Positions 1 through 8,835 of a stretch of DNA of 64,000 nucleotides are shown here, in pieces (within the stretch, counting starts at the first letter, position 1; each line of letters opens with the position of its first letter). A program made the position numbers and the translations under genes. Source of the DNA: an uncultured Polaribacter sp. (GTDB lineage: Bacteria > Bacteroidota > Bacteroidia > Flavobacteriales > Flavobacteriaceae); the NCBI GenBank assembly GCA_943787375.1, contig CALSME010000006.1, positions 1-64,000 of the forward strand, written 5' to 3'. A model generated the notes under the pieces. It worked only from the letters and a program-made list of their open reading frames with translations. It ran no database searches and was not told where the DNA came from.

Positions 1-6
1 ACCTTA

Positions 7-39
7 AACCTCATATCTAACGATATGAGGTTTTTTTTT
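7..39 (+). terminator. Rho-independent terminator of an upstream gene
   Basis: An 11-bp inverted repeat (7-17 with 22-32) with a 4-nt loop is followed by an unbroken T run to 39. It would end a plus-strand gene lying left of the window. Confidence 0.8.
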
Positions 40-77
40 AGCCCAATTTAAAATAGTGGGAAGAGCTTGTTTCTTCC

Positions 78-85
78 TATATTTG
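78..85 (+). promoter_or_regulatory. Bacteroidota -7 element for rimO
   Basis: TATATTTG matches the TAnnTTTG -7 consensus and lies 23 bp before the rimO ATG. No clear TTG is seen at the expected -33 spacing, so only the -7 box is supported. Confidence 0.45.
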
Positions 86-108
86 CAAAATTAATAATCT
101 AGATTCCT

Positions 109-1425
109 ATGCGTACAAAAACCATTAAAAAAAATAAAATTAACGTCGTTACTTTAGGGTGCTCTAAGAACATATATGATTCTGAAGTGTTAATGGGACA
201 ATTGAAAGCTAATGGTAAGGATGTTGTACATGAAGATGTAAATGATGAAGGGAATATCGTTGTCATTAATACATGTGGATTTATTGGTAAAGCAAAGGAA
301 GAAAGTATAGATACGATCCTGCATTATGCAAAAAGAAAAGAAGCGGGTGAAATCGATAAAGTTTTCGTTTCTGGTTGCTTGAGTGAGCGATATAAGCCAG
401 ATTTAGAAAAGGAAATCCCGAATGTTGATCAATATTTCGGTACACATGATTTACCAAATTTACTGAAAGTTTTAGAAGCAGATTATAAGCATGAATTAAT
501 AGGTGAACGTTTAACTACAACGCCAAAGCATTATGCATATTTAAAAATCGCTGAAGGTTGTGATCGTCCGTGTTCTTTTTGTGCAATCCCCCTAATGAGA
601 GGCAAGCACAGGTCTACACCCATTGAAGATATCGTTATTGAAGCCACTAAATTAGCCGAAAAAGGAATTAAGGAAGTGATGCTGATTGCTCAAGATCTTA
701 CTTATTATGGTCTTGATATTTATAAAAAACGTGCATTGGCTGATCTACTTGAAGCATTGGTTAAAGTGGATGGTATAGAATGGATTCGAATGCATTATGC
801 ATTTCCAACTGGATTCCCAATGGATGTTCTAGAGGTCATGAAACGCGAACCTAAAGTGTGTAATTATTTGGATATTCCACTACAACATATAAATACTGAA
901 CTTTTAAAATCGATGAAACGTGGAACGACCCATGAGAAGACTACTGCATTAATTCATAAGTTTAGAGAGTTTGTTCCAGAGATGGCGATTAGAACTACCT
1001 TAATTGTTGGGTATCCTGGTGAGACTGAAGCCATGTTTCAAGAACTAAAAGATTGGGTAGAAGAAATGCGCTTTGACCGTTTGGGTGCTTTTGAGTATTC
1101 TCATGAAGAAAATACGGGAGCTTATGTCCTAGAAGATGATGTTCCTGCCGAAGTAAAATTTCAAAGGGTTAATGAAATCATGGAAGTACAGTCTCAAATT
1201 TCTTGGGAGTTGAATCAACAGAAAGTAGGTAAAATTTTTAGATGTTTGTTCGATCGAAAAGATGGGGAATATTTTTATGGTAGAACGGAGTCTGATTCAC
1301 CGGATGTTGATAACGATGTATTGGTAGATGCTAAAGAGCATTACGTTAAAATTGGTGAGTTTATAGATATTAAAATGCACGAAGCGGGTGATTACGATTT
1401 ATATGGAACTCCTGTAAAAGTATAA
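109..1425 (+). CDS. rimO: Ribosomal protein S12 methylthiotransferase RimO
   Basis: A radical-SAM methylthiotransferase that adds a methylthio group to the conserved aspartate of ribosomal protein S12 in the cytoplasm. At 438 aa it has family length. The N-terminal UPF0004 domain carries the three cluster cysteines Cys18 (GCSKN), Cys56 (TCGFI) and Cys90 (SGCLSERY). The radical-SAM motif CxxxCxxC is Cys151/Cys155/Cys158. The C-terminal ~65 residues fit a TRAM domain. The GCSKN motif and missing Lys-rich TRAM favour RimO over the tRNA enzyme MiaB. The start is the first ATG, 23 bp behind a -7 box. The gene is monocistronic, with terminators on both sides. Confidence 0.93.
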   Translation: MRTKTIKKNKINVVTLGCSKNIYDSEVLMGQLKANGKDVVHEDVNDEGNIVVINTCGFIGKAKEESIDTILHYAKRKEAGEIDKVFVSGCLSERYKPDLEKEIPNVDQYFGTHDLPNLLKVLEADYKHELIGERLTTTPKHYAYLKIAEGCDRPCSFCAIPLMRGKHRSTPIEDIVIEATKLAEKGIKEVMLIAQDLTYYGLDIYKKRALADLLEALVKVDGIEWIRMHYAFPTGFPMDVLEVMKREPKVCNYLDIPLQHINTELLKSMKRGTTHEKTTALIHKFREFVPEMAIRTTLIVGYPGETEAMFQELKDWVEEMRFDRLGAFEYSHEENTGAYVLEDDVPAEVKFQRVNEIMEVQSQISWELNQQKVGKIFRCLFDRKDGEYFYGRTESDSPDVDNDVLVDAKEHYVKIGEFIDIKMHEAGDYDLYGTPVKV

Positions 1426-1465
1426 GTAGTCTTACTTTATAAATTACAAAATCACATTACCAATA

Positions 1466-1507
1466 AAAAAAGTAGTAGGAACGGCAACGTTCTTACTGCT
1501 TTTATTT
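1466..1507. terminator. Bidirectional terminator between rimO and the cysteine synthase gene
   Basis: An A run and 13-nt arm (around 1471-1483) pair with 1488-1500 and a following T run across a short loop. A-tract and T-tract flank the stem, so it can serve both convergent genes. Confidence 0.8.
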
Positions 1508-1554
1508 TATTGAAGATCTTACCTTTAAATTGTGTGATCTATAGTTTACTGTTT

Positions 1555-2535
1555 TTAGTCGATATATCCTTTTTCACGCATCCATTCGTCGTTAAACATT
1601 TTTCCAACATATCTACTCCCGTGATCATGAAATAATACAACAACAACATCCTCTTTTGTAAAGTGTTCTTTTAATTGTAAAAGGCCTTTTATTGCAGCTC
1701 CAGCAGAATTCCCTAAAAACATTCCTTCTTCTTTAGAGAGTCGCTGTGTATATACAGCTGCATCTTTATCGGTCACTTTCGTAAATCCGTCAATAACTCC
1801 AAAATTTACATTCTTTGGTAATATGTCTTCACCTATTCCTTCTGTTACGTATGGGTAGATTTCGTTTTCATCAAAGATCCCTGTTTCGTGGTATTTTTTA
1901 AAGACAGATCCATAGGTGTCTACTCCCCAGATTTTTATATTTGGGTTTTTCATTTTTAAGTAACTTCCCACTCCTGAAATGGTTCCTCCGGTTCCAACAC
2001 CTACAACAAAATGGGTTATTTTTCCTGCTGTTTGTTCCCAGATTTCAGGACCTGTACTTAAAAAGTGTGCCTTACAGTTGCTTGGGTTGTCATATTGATT
2101 TACATACCATGAGTTTGGCGTTTCTTCACCTAAACGCTTTGAAACAGAGTAATAAGATCTAGCATCGTCTGGTTCTACATCGGTTGGACATACCACCACT
2201 TCTGCTCCTACAGCTCTTAAAATATCTATCTTTTCTTTAGATTGTTTGTCTGCCATTACAAAAATACATTTGTATCCTTTTACAATTGCTGCCAATGCCA
2301 AGCCCATTCCTGTATTTCCAGAAGTTCCTTCTATAATTGTTCCACCTGGCTGTAAACGACCATCTGCTTCTGCATCTGTTATCATTTGCAATGCCATCCT
2401 ATCTTTTACAGAGTTCCCTGGATTAAATGTTTCATACTTAGAAAGCACCAGACAAGGGAGTTCTTTAGTAAGTACATTCAATTTTATTAATGGCGTATTT
2501 CCAATCGTTTCTAATATGTTTTTAGCGTATTTCAT
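1555..2535 (-). CDS. PLP-dependent cysteine synthase / cystathionine beta-synthase family enzyme
   Basis: A fold-type II PLP enzyme that probably makes cysteine from O-acetylserine and sulfide, or performs a related beta-replacement. The Schiff-base lysine is Lys44 in NPGNSVKDRM. The phosphate and substrate loop is EGTSGNTG (residues 69-76), and a glycine-rich GVGTGGT cofactor loop follows mid-protein. At 326 aa it lacks the CBS regulatory domains of eukaryotic cystathionine beta-synthase. Activity on O-acetylserine versus homocysteine cannot be told from sequence alone, so no symbol is given. The ATG start lies 16 bp downstream of a perfect -7 element. The gene stands alone, without other sulfur genes nearby. 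Confidence 0.85.
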   Translation of the reverse strand: MKYAKNILETIGNTPLIKLNVLTKELPCLVLSKYETFNPGNSVKDRMALQMITDAEADGRLQPGGTIIEGTSGNTGMGLALAAIVKGYKCIFVMADKQSKEKIDILRAVGAEVVVCPTDVEPDDARSYYSVSKRLGEETPNSWYVNQYDNPSNCKAHFLSTGPEIWEQTAGKITHFVVGVGTGGTISGVGSYLKMKNPNIKIWGVDTYGSVFKKYHETGIFDENEIYPYVTEGIGEDILPKNVNFGVIDGFTKVTDKDAAVYTQRLSKEEGMFLGNSAGAAIKGLLQLKEHFTKEDVVVVLFHDHGSRYVGKMFNDEWMREKGYID

Positions 2536-2553
2536 TTCATTTTTTTACAGGAG

Positions 2554-2561
2554 CAAAGATA
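2554..2561 (-). promoter_or_regulatory. -7 element for the cysteine synthase gene
   Basis: On the minus strand this reads TATCTTTG, a perfect TAnnTTTG. It predicts a leader of roughly 13 nt before the ATG. No TTG box is evident upstream. Confidence 0.45.
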
Positions 2562-2665
2562 ATTTTTTTTGGCTATTCCTTCTAAAGTTTGTGCTTTCAT
2601 TACTGTTCTTTTAAAAAAAGCAGGAGAGTTTAAACCTAGCATTTAAACGCTAATTCAAACATCGG

Positions 2666-3901
2666 TTAACCAAATTTAATTGATTTTGCAGGGTTAATTT
2701 TTGTTATGATATACGAAGGAATCAATAGCATTATAAAGCATAAAACCAACGTTCCTATATTTAGGATTAGGATTGTTATAAAATTGATATAAACTGGAAC
2801 TTCACTTACATAATAGGTTGCTGGATCTAGGGTAATAATTCCTGTGTATTTCTGAAATAGTAATATCGTTAAACCAATGATATTTCCCCAAAAAAGTCCT
2901 TTCAAAACTAAATAAGTTGCGTTGTAAAGAAACACTTTTCTTATGGCCCAATTATTACTTCCTAAGGCTTTTAGTATACCGATCATTTGCACACGTTCCA
3001 GAATTAAAACCAATAATGCGGTAATCATATTGATGCTAGCAATGAGGATCATAATTATAATGATAAACGAGACATTGTTGTCAAATAATTGAATCCAATC
3101 AAAGATGTTTGGATAACTTTCTACGATTGTTTTACTATTCAGTTGTGCTCCAATTTGATTGTAAATTTCATTCCCTTTTTCTTCAATGTTGTCAAAACTG
3201 TCTAATATAACTTCAAATCCGCCTACTTGATTATTTGTCCATTTATTTAATCGTTGTACTTCTCGAAGATCACCAATCATTATACTATTGTCAAACTGTG
3301 CAAAACTGGTATTGTAAATTCCGACAATGGTATATTTCCTGTTTGAAGGTATTTTATTGATGTCGTTTTTCGGAAAGGTTGACAAAATGGTGTCATTTAG
3401 TTGCAGTTGCAAACGACTCATTACCGTTTTGGAGAGTAAAATTTCTTTTGTTCGGGGTAAAGTTAAATCAGGAATACGCCCTTCCACCAGATATTCTTTA
3501 AAAAAAGACCAATTATAATCTGTTGAAACGCCTTTAAAAATGATGCCTTCAAAGTCGTTTTCGGTTCGTAAGATTCCTCCTTTTGAGGCAAATACTTGTA
3601 CGTTTTGAATACCAGAAATGGTTTTGAATTTGGGGTAAAAATCTTGGTTTTTATCAATAGGGACCACAGAAACTTCGGAGTTGTTGTTGTCATAATTGAC
3701 AATCTGAACATGTCCTTTGAACCCAGCCATTTTATCGCGAATTTTTGTTTGCAATCCAGCACTTGTTGTGATAGCAATAAGCATAATAATAACCCCCAAT
3801 GCAATTGCAGTGATTGCAATTTTTATTATTGGAGATGAAATACTATTTTTATACTCTTTGCCAGCAATGATGCGTTTGGCGATAAATAACTCGTAATTCA
3901 A
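2666..3901 (-). CDS. FtsX/LolC-E-type ABC transporter permease
   Basis: An inner-membrane permease of the MacB/LolC/LolE class, probably for lipoprotein release or export of an envelope substrate, working with an ATPase not encoded here. One N-terminal helix (IAITAIALGVIIMLIAI) precedes a large periplasmic core. Three C-terminal helices form the FtsX domain, with the usual LVLILERVQMIGILKALG segment. I place the start at a TTG at 3901 (411 aa; NYELFIAKRI follows). The open frame extends 20 codons further, but a perfect -7 box at 3926-3933 lies inside that extension, so the longer form is unlikely. The start is only 4 bp from the divergent NamZ start. Confidence 0.85.
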   Translation of the reverse strand: MNYELFIAKRIIAGKEYKNSISSPIIKIAITAIALGVIIMLIAITTSAGLQTKIRDKMAGFKGHVQIVNYDNNNSEVSVVPIDKNQDFYPKFKTISGIQNVQVFASKGGILRTENDFEGIIFKGVSTDYNWSFFKEYLVEGRIPDLTLPRTKEILLSKTVMSRLQLQLNDTILSTFPKNDINKIPSNRKYTIVGIYNTSFAQFDNSIMIGDLREVQRLNKWTNNQVGGFEVILDSFDNIEEKGNEIYNQIGAQLNSKTIVESYPNIFDWIQLFDNNVSFIIIIMILIASINMITALLVLILERVQMIGILKALGSNNWAIRKVFLYNATYLVLKGLFWGNIIGLTILLFQKYTGIITLDPATYYVSEVPVYINFITILILNIGTLVLCFIMLLIPSYIITKINPAKSIKFG

Positions 3902-3905
3902 ATTG

Positions 3906-5147
3906 ATGCTTCTTTTTAAACCTTTCAAAAGTACATATTTATTCTTGCTTTTAGTCTTCAATTTTCAGCTGATTTCATGTGGGCAAAATTCAAAAGTGGT
4001 TTCAAAGAAAACGGATCAAGAAAATCAAATTATAAAAACAGGTGCTGAGCGTACACAGTTGTATTTGAATTTATTAAAGGGAAAAAACGTTGCTGTTGTT
4101 GGGAATCAAACCTCTGTGATAGCGAAAAATAAAAAGCGAAGCGAGACGAGTGAGGTATCTTCATTTTCGCACTTAGTAGATAGTCTTCTGTCACTCGATA
4201 TTACGATTAAAAAAGTATTTGCTCCCGAACATGGTTTTCGGGGTAAAGCGGATGCTGGCGAAATTGTAAAAAACGGATTTGATACTAAAACAGGACTGTC
4301 TATTGTCTCTTTATATGGAAAAAATAAAAAGCCATCCGCAGCGCAATTATCTGGAATTGATGTTGTTGTTTTTGATATTCAAGATGTGGGTGCGCGTTTT
4401 TACACCTATATTTCTTCATTACATTATGTGATGGAAGCGTGTGCAGAACTTGGTATTCAAGTCATTATTTTAGATAGGCCCAATCCAAACGGACATTATA
4501 TTGATGGACCCGTTTTAGAATTTGTTCACGCCTCTTTTGTTGGAATGCACAAAGTACCAGTTGTGTATGGGATGACGATTGGGGAGTATGGACAAATGAT
4601 TAATGGTGAAAAATGGTTGAAAAATGGAATTCAGTGTAATTTAAAGGTAATTCCGATTGGGAACTATACGCATCGAACGAACTATAGTTTACCAATAAAG
4701 CCTTCTCCTAACTTACCAAATGATAAAAGTATCAATCTCTATCCAAGTTTGTGTTTTTTTGAAGGAACAAATGTTTCTGCTGGTCGTGGAACTGATAAAC
4801 AGTTTCAAATTTATGGGTCTCCTTTTTTAGACCTAAGAGGGTTTTCTTATACACCTCAATCTAATGAAGGTGCAAAATATCCAAAGCATCAAAACAAAAT
4901 TTGTTTTGGTGAAGATTTAAGAACAGTAAAAAATAAGTCTCAATTAGATTTGTCTTATCTAATAAAAGCTTACAAACAGAATACTGATAAAAAGTTCTTT
5001 AATGACTTCTTTACGAAGTTAGCAGGGACGAAAAAACTTCAACAACAAATAGAACAAGGCATGTCTGAGAAAGGGATTAGAAAAACGTGGGAGCGTGATC
5101 TAATTACTTTCAAACGGATAAGAGAACAATATTTAATGTATGAATAA
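3906..5147 (+). CDS. DUF1343 lipoprotein, probable exo-beta-N-acetylmuramidase (NamZ family)
   Basis: DUF1343 proteins include NamZ, which removes MurNAc from the non-reducing end of peptidoglycan fragments. The N-terminus has a hydrophobic stretch ending in LISCGQ, a lipobox that predicts an outer-membrane or periplasmic lipoprotein. Family hallmarks are VVGNQTS, APEHGFRGKADAGE, VVFDIQDVGARFYTY, LDRPNPNG and VVYGMTIGEYG. The length of 413 aa is normal for the family. I start at ATG 3906; a TTG directly before it (3903) is also in frame. The window also encodes AnmK and MurB, so recovered muramic sugars could be reused. The neighbouring permease is divergent and need not be related. Confidence 0.85.
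   Translation: MLLFKPFKSTYLFLLLVFNFQLISCGQNSKVVSKKTDQENQIIKTGAERTQLYLNLLKGKNVAVVGNQTSVIAKNKKRSETSEVSSFSHLVDSLLSLDITIKKVFAPEHGFRGKADAGEIVKNGFDTKTGLSIVSLYGKNKKPSAAQLSGIDVVVFDIQDVGARFYTYISSLHYVMEACAELGIQVIILDRPNPNGHYIDGPVLEFVHASFVGMHKVPVVYGMTIGEYGQMINGEKWLKNGIQCNLKVIPIGNYTHRTNYSLPIKPSPNLPNDKSINLYPSLCFFEGTNVSAGRGTDKQFQIYGSPFLDLRGFSYTPQSNEGAKYPKHQNKICFGEDLRTVKNKSQLDLSYLIKAYKQNTDKKFFNDFFTKLAGTKKLQQQIEQGMSEKGIRKTWERDLITFKRIREQYLMYE
3926..3933 (-). promoter_or_regulatory. -7 element for the ABC permease
   Basis: TACTTTTG on the minus strand is a perfect -7 match about 25 bp before the proposed TTG start. It lies inside the divergent NamZ coding region and decides the permease start. Confidence 0.5.
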
Positions 5148-5269
5148 GCTTTTTTTTGACCATATAGTCACAGAGACATTTGGGTACGTTGGATTATTTT
5201 AGATGTTTGTTTGTTGATAAACTAAAGCGGTTTTTTAAATATCAAGAATGCTTATTGCAAATTTAAAAA

Positions 5270-6106
5270 TTAAACTTTTTCAACACCTGTTGGCTTCCGA
5301 TATCCTTGAAATGGTTGTTTTAATAATTCTATTAAAGAGGAGTTTTTAGCTTCATCTGGAAATGTATCAACTCCATACACAATTTTATCTCGATCCAATT
5401 CGATATAGGTCCCAAAAATACGATCCCAAAGAGAAAAGATGTTTCCATAGTTTGCATCTGTATAAGGCAACTTGTGGTGATGGTGTATTTTGTGCATGTC
5501 GGGTGAAATAATAACATAGCTCAGTAATTTATCTACTTTTCGAGAGATTTTAATATTTGCATGGATAAATTGACTTGTTATCAAAGATAAAGATTGATAA
5601 ATAAATACAATTGCTATTGGGGCTCCTACGATAAAAACGCCAAATAATGTGAAGGTAAAACGGATGATACTTTCCAGTGGATGATGTCTGTTTGAAGTTG
5701 TAATGTCTACTTTATGATCTGAATGATGAACTAAGTGAACCATCCATAATGGTTTTACTTTGTGTTCTGTGAAATGTGCTAAATAGGCACCAAAGAAATC
5801 TAATAATAATACGCCCAAACTGGCATACAACCAAACCGGCATTTCTGGCAACCAATTAATAATTCCAAAATCATTCACTTGAACCCAATCTGCAGTGTTC
5901 AGTAGCAAAAAAGCCAACGTAAAATTGATAAGGATGGTTGTTCCTGTAAAAAATAAGTTGGGCCCTGCATGTTTCCATTTCTTATAATTGAATTGAAAGA
6001 GTGGAATTCCGCTTTCTAAAAGCCAGAAAAATGTAATTCCGCCCACTAAGAATAGACTTCTATGTGAGGATGGTATAGTTTCAAAATATACGAGTAAAGT
6101 ATCCAA
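5270..6106 (-). CDS. Sterol desaturase / fatty acid hydroxylase family membrane protein
   Basis: An integral-membrane di-iron oxygenase of the fatty-acid hydroxylase superfamily. The substrate is unknown, most likely a lipid. The histidine clusters that bind iron are present in order: HFTEH, HLVHHSDH followed by NRHH, and HKIHHHH. There are about four membrane spans between residues 15 and 185. At 278 aa the length is usual for the bacterial subfamily. The start is a TTG at 6106 (MDTLLVYFETIPSSHRS); no ATG exists before the first histidine-rich region, so TTG is the best choice. It appears monocistronic. Confidence 0.85.
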   Translation of the reverse strand: MDTLLVYFETIPSSHRSLFLVGGITFFWLLESGIPLFQFNYKKWKHAGPNLFFTGTTILINFTLAFLLLNTADWVQVNDFGIINWLPEMPVWLYASLGVLLLDFFGAYLAHFTEHKVKPLWMVHLVHHSDHKVDITTSNRHHPLESIIRFTFTLFGVFIVGAPIAIVFIYQSLSLITSQFIHANIKISRKVDKLLSYVIISPDMHKIHHHHKLPYTDANYGNIFSLWDRIFGTYIELDRDKIVYGVDTFPDEAKNSSLIELLKQPFQGYRKPTGVEKV

Positions 6107-6203
6107 GGTGATTTATTTTCCACTAAATTAAGAAAAATATATTAAGGGTGGACTTTTGCTGCTGTCGTGCTACAAACAAATTGCACATGAAAACGAGAAT
6201 AAA

Positions 6204-6728
6204 TTATCTTCGTGTCTTTTTGGTATTGTATTCGTATGGGATTTTTACTTTTAATGCTTCTACGATATTGTAAGCGGCAGGACAAACGGTTGTATTCTCA
6301 ATTGTTAAATCGGTAATTTGAATAAACTTTTTTCGGTTGGTATGTGGGTATTCTGAACAGGCTTTTGGTCTTACATCGTAGATGAAACAAGTATTGTCAG
6401 ATTCGTCAAAAAAGGAGCAGGGTGCTGTTTTTAAGACCATGAAATCGTCAGAATCTCGTTCTAAATATTTACTTTGAAAGTCTGCAACTTTCATTTTTAA
6501 ATGTTTAGAAATACGCGCTGTATCGGAATCTGTAAAAATAGGTGAGGTTGTTTTACAGCAATTACCACAGGTTAGACAGTCTGTTTTTTTAAACTCTTTA
6601 TCATGCAATTCTTGCATTACATAATCTAAATTCTTAGGGGTTCTCTTTCTTAAGTTAACAAAATATTTTTTGTTTTCTTTTCTAGCTTCTTCTGCTAATT
6701 TCGGGAGTTCTTCTAAGCGCTTTTGCAT
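6204..6728 (-). CDS. YkgJ family cysteine-cluster protein
   Basis: A cytoplasmic protein of the YkgJ/UPF0153 family, thought to bind zinc or an iron-sulfur cluster through conserved cysteines; its role is not known. Cysteines occur as DCLTCGNCC, then APCSFFDESDNTCFIYDVRPKACSEYP, then a last one near VCPAA. The start is the ATG at 6728 (MQKRLEELPKLAEEARKENKK, 174 aa). The frame stays open to 6824, but a perfect -7 box at 6800-6807 sits inside that extension, so the longer version would start upstream of its own promoter. It is divergent from argS. Confidence 0.82.
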   Translation of the reverse strand: MQKRLEELPKLAEEARKENKKYFVNLRKRTPKNLDYVMQELHDKEFKKTDCLTCGNCCKTTSPIFTDSDTARISKHLKMKVADFQSKYLERDSDDFMVLKTAPCSFFDESDNTCFIYDVRPKACSEYPHTNRKKFIQITDLTIENTTVCPAAYNIVEALKVKIPYEYNTKKTRR

Positions 6729-6799
6729 GTAAAGTATATTTGAAATCACCGCAATACGGGCGAAATAGTAGCTCGTGTTTTGGAAGTCTGATTGTACCA

Positions 6800-6807
6800 C
6801 AAAAATA
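6800..6807 (-). promoter_or_regulatory. -7 element for the YkgJ-family gene
   Basis: TATTTTTG on the minus strand is a perfect -7 match, about 70 bp upstream of the chosen ATG. It rules against the upstream start at 6824. Confidence 0.5.
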
Positions 6808-6830
6808 CAATTATTCTTGACCAAAAATCA

Positions 6831-6862
6831 TTGAAAAAAACAAATAAAAATGTTTAATTTCG
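6831..6862 (+). promoter_or_regulatory. Probable argS promoter
   Basis: TTG (6831-6833) and TAATTTCG (6855-6862, one mismatch to TAnnTTTG) are separated by 21 bp and stand 21 bp before the argS ATG. Confidence 0.45.
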
Positions 6863-6883
6863 CATTTCAATTATTAGCATTCA

Positions 6884-8659
6884 ATGAATATCCAAAATAC
6901 CATCGAAACCAAAGTAAAGAAAGGTTTTTTAACGCTTTATAATACTGAAATCCCTTCGGTGGAATTTCAAGCAACTCGTAAGGAATTTGAAGGAGATATT
7001 ACTGTCGTTGTTTTTCCGATGTTGCGATATAAAAAAGGAAGCCCTGTTCAGATAGGAGAAGATTTAGGGAAATACCTTGTTGAAAACGTTTCTGAGATTA
7101 CCAATTACAATGTTGTAAAAGGGTTTTTAAACTTAGTGATTGAAGATGCATTTTATATAAACTTCTTCAATGCGATGTATTCGAACAGTACTTTCGGGTT
7201 TAAATCAGCTAATGAAAATGAAGAAGCTGTTTTGGTAGAGTACTCTTCGCCAAATACCAACAAACCTTTGCACTTAGGGCATGTTAGAAATAACCTTTTA
7301 GGCTATTCTATTGCCGAAATTATAAAAGCGTCTGGAAAGAAAGTCTACAAAACTCAAATCATCAATGATCGAGGGATTCATATCTGTAAATCAATGTTGG
7401 CTTGGGAAAAGTTTGGAAATGGTGAAACACCAGCATCAACAGGTTTAAAAGGAGATAAACTGGTTGGTAATTATTATGTGAAGTTCGATCAAGAATATAA
7501 GAAAGAAATTGCGCAACTAATTGCAAAAGGTAAAACGGAGGAAGAGGCTAAAAAACAAGCACCATTGATTCTTGAGGCGCAGCAAATGTTGTTGCAATGG
7601 GAAACTGGAGATGCACATGTTGTTGCTCTTTGGAAAACAATGAATGCTTGGGTGTACAGTGGTTTTGATGTTACTTATAAAAACTTAGGTGTTGATTTTG
7701 ATACTTTGTATTACGAAAGCAATACCTATTTGTTGGGAAAAGATATTATTGAGGAAGGTTTGAAATCTGAAGTTTTCTATCAAAAAGAAGACGGTTCTGT
7801 TTGGTGTGATTTAACGGCTGATGGATTGGATGAAAAATTGGTATTGCGTTCTGACGGTACTGCTGTTTATATGACACAAGATATTGGAACGGCAATACAA
7901 CGAGCAAAAGATTTACCTGATGTTGGTGGTATGGTATACACAGTAGGTAATGAGCAAGATTACCACTTTAAAGTGTTGTTTTTGATTTTAAAAAAATTAG
8001 GATTCACTTGGGCAGAAAGCTTGTTTCATTTAAGTTACGGAATGGTCGATTTGCCTTCCGGAAAAATGAAGTCTCGTGAAGGAACGGTTGTAGATGCAGA
8101 TGATTTAATGGTTGAAATGACAACGACTGCTAAAGAGATTTCTGAAGAACTAGGAAAATTGGATGGGTATTCTGATGCTGAGAAATCGGAATTATACGAA
8201 ACCATTGGTTTGGGTGCTTTGAAATATTTTATTTTAAAAGTGGATCCTAAAAAGCGAATTTTATTCGACCCGAAATCTTCGGTAGATTTTCAAGGAAACA
8301 CGGGGCCTTTTATTCAGTATACCTATGCAAGAATTCAATCGATTATTAGAAAAGCAGATTTTGACTATACAAACCCTGTTACTATTGAATTGCATGATAA
8401 GGAAAAGGAACTTTTAAAACAATTGGAGTTGTTTCCAGAAACAATTCAGCAAGCAGCAGCAAATTATTCGCCTGCGGTGATTGCCAATTATACCTATGAT
8501 TTGGTGAAGGAATTCAATTCTTTTTATCAGAATGTACCTATTTTAGGAGAGGAAGCTCAAGACAAAAAAATATTTAGAGTGCAGTTGTCTAAAAAAGTAG
8601 CGGATACGATAAAACAAGCATTTTCATTACTCGGAATTCAGGTTCCTGAAAGAATGTAA
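6884..8659 (+). CDS. argS: Arginine--tRNA ligase
   Basis: A class I aminoacyl-tRNA synthetase that charges tRNA-Arg in the cytoplasm. It has the N-terminal Arg-tRNA synthetase additional domain (about residues 1-95) and the signature SSPNTNKPLHLGH with the HIGH-type motif at residues 130-133. The KMSKS-type loop is seen as SGKMKSREG. The C-terminal anticodon-binding domain (DALR) ends in VPERM. Length is 591 aa. The ATG start gives MNIQNTIETK, 21 bp after a plausible promoter. It is monocistronic. Confidence 0.95.
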   Translation: MNIQNTIETKVKKGFLTLYNTEIPSVEFQATRKEFEGDITVVVFPMLRYKKGSPVQIGEDLGKYLVENVSEITNYNVVKGFLNLVIEDAFYINFFNAMYSNSTFGFKSANENEEAVLVEYSSPNTNKPLHLGHVRNNLLGYSIAEIIKASGKKVYKTQIINDRGIHICKSMLAWEKFGNGETPASTGLKGDKLVGNYYVKFDQEYKKEIAQLIAKGKTEEEAKKQAPLILEAQQMLLQWETGDAHVVALWKTMNAWVYSGFDVTYKNLGVDFDTLYYESNTYLLGKDIIEEGLKSEVFYQKEDGSVWCDLTADGLDEKLVLRSDGTAVYMTQDIGTAIQRAKDLPDVGGMVYTVGNEQDYHFKVLFLILKKLGFTWAESLFHLSYGMVDLPSGKMKSREGTVVDADDLMVEMTTTAKEISEELGKLDGYSDAEKSELYETIGLGALKYFILKVDPKKRILFDPKSSVDFQGNTGPFIQYTYARIQSIIRKADFDYTNPVTIELHDKEKELLKQLELFPETIQQAAANYSPAVIANYTYDLVKEFNSFYQNVPILGEEAQDKKIFRVQLSKKVADTIKQAFSLLGIQVPERM

Positions 8660-8835
8660 AAGCAATGTGGTTTTTAACCATGTAACCATTATTTAAATAA
8701 AATTTAGTTTTAGTAAATAATAAAAGTTAGTAAATTAGCCCGCGTTAAGGATTGTAGTGGCATCCTTTTTATTTTTTAATAAAAAGATACAACGAAAAGC
8801 CTGTATAAACGCCCAAATAAAATAAATACACAATT

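Noticed and set aside
2246-2614. 122-aa plus-strand open frame over the cysteine synthase gene
   Set aside because: Antisense shadow; the minus-strand protein has the PLP lysine and all motifs.
8660-8720. Hairpin after argS as a terminator
   Set aside because: Only a 4-bp GGTT/AACC core with no T run; too weak to call.
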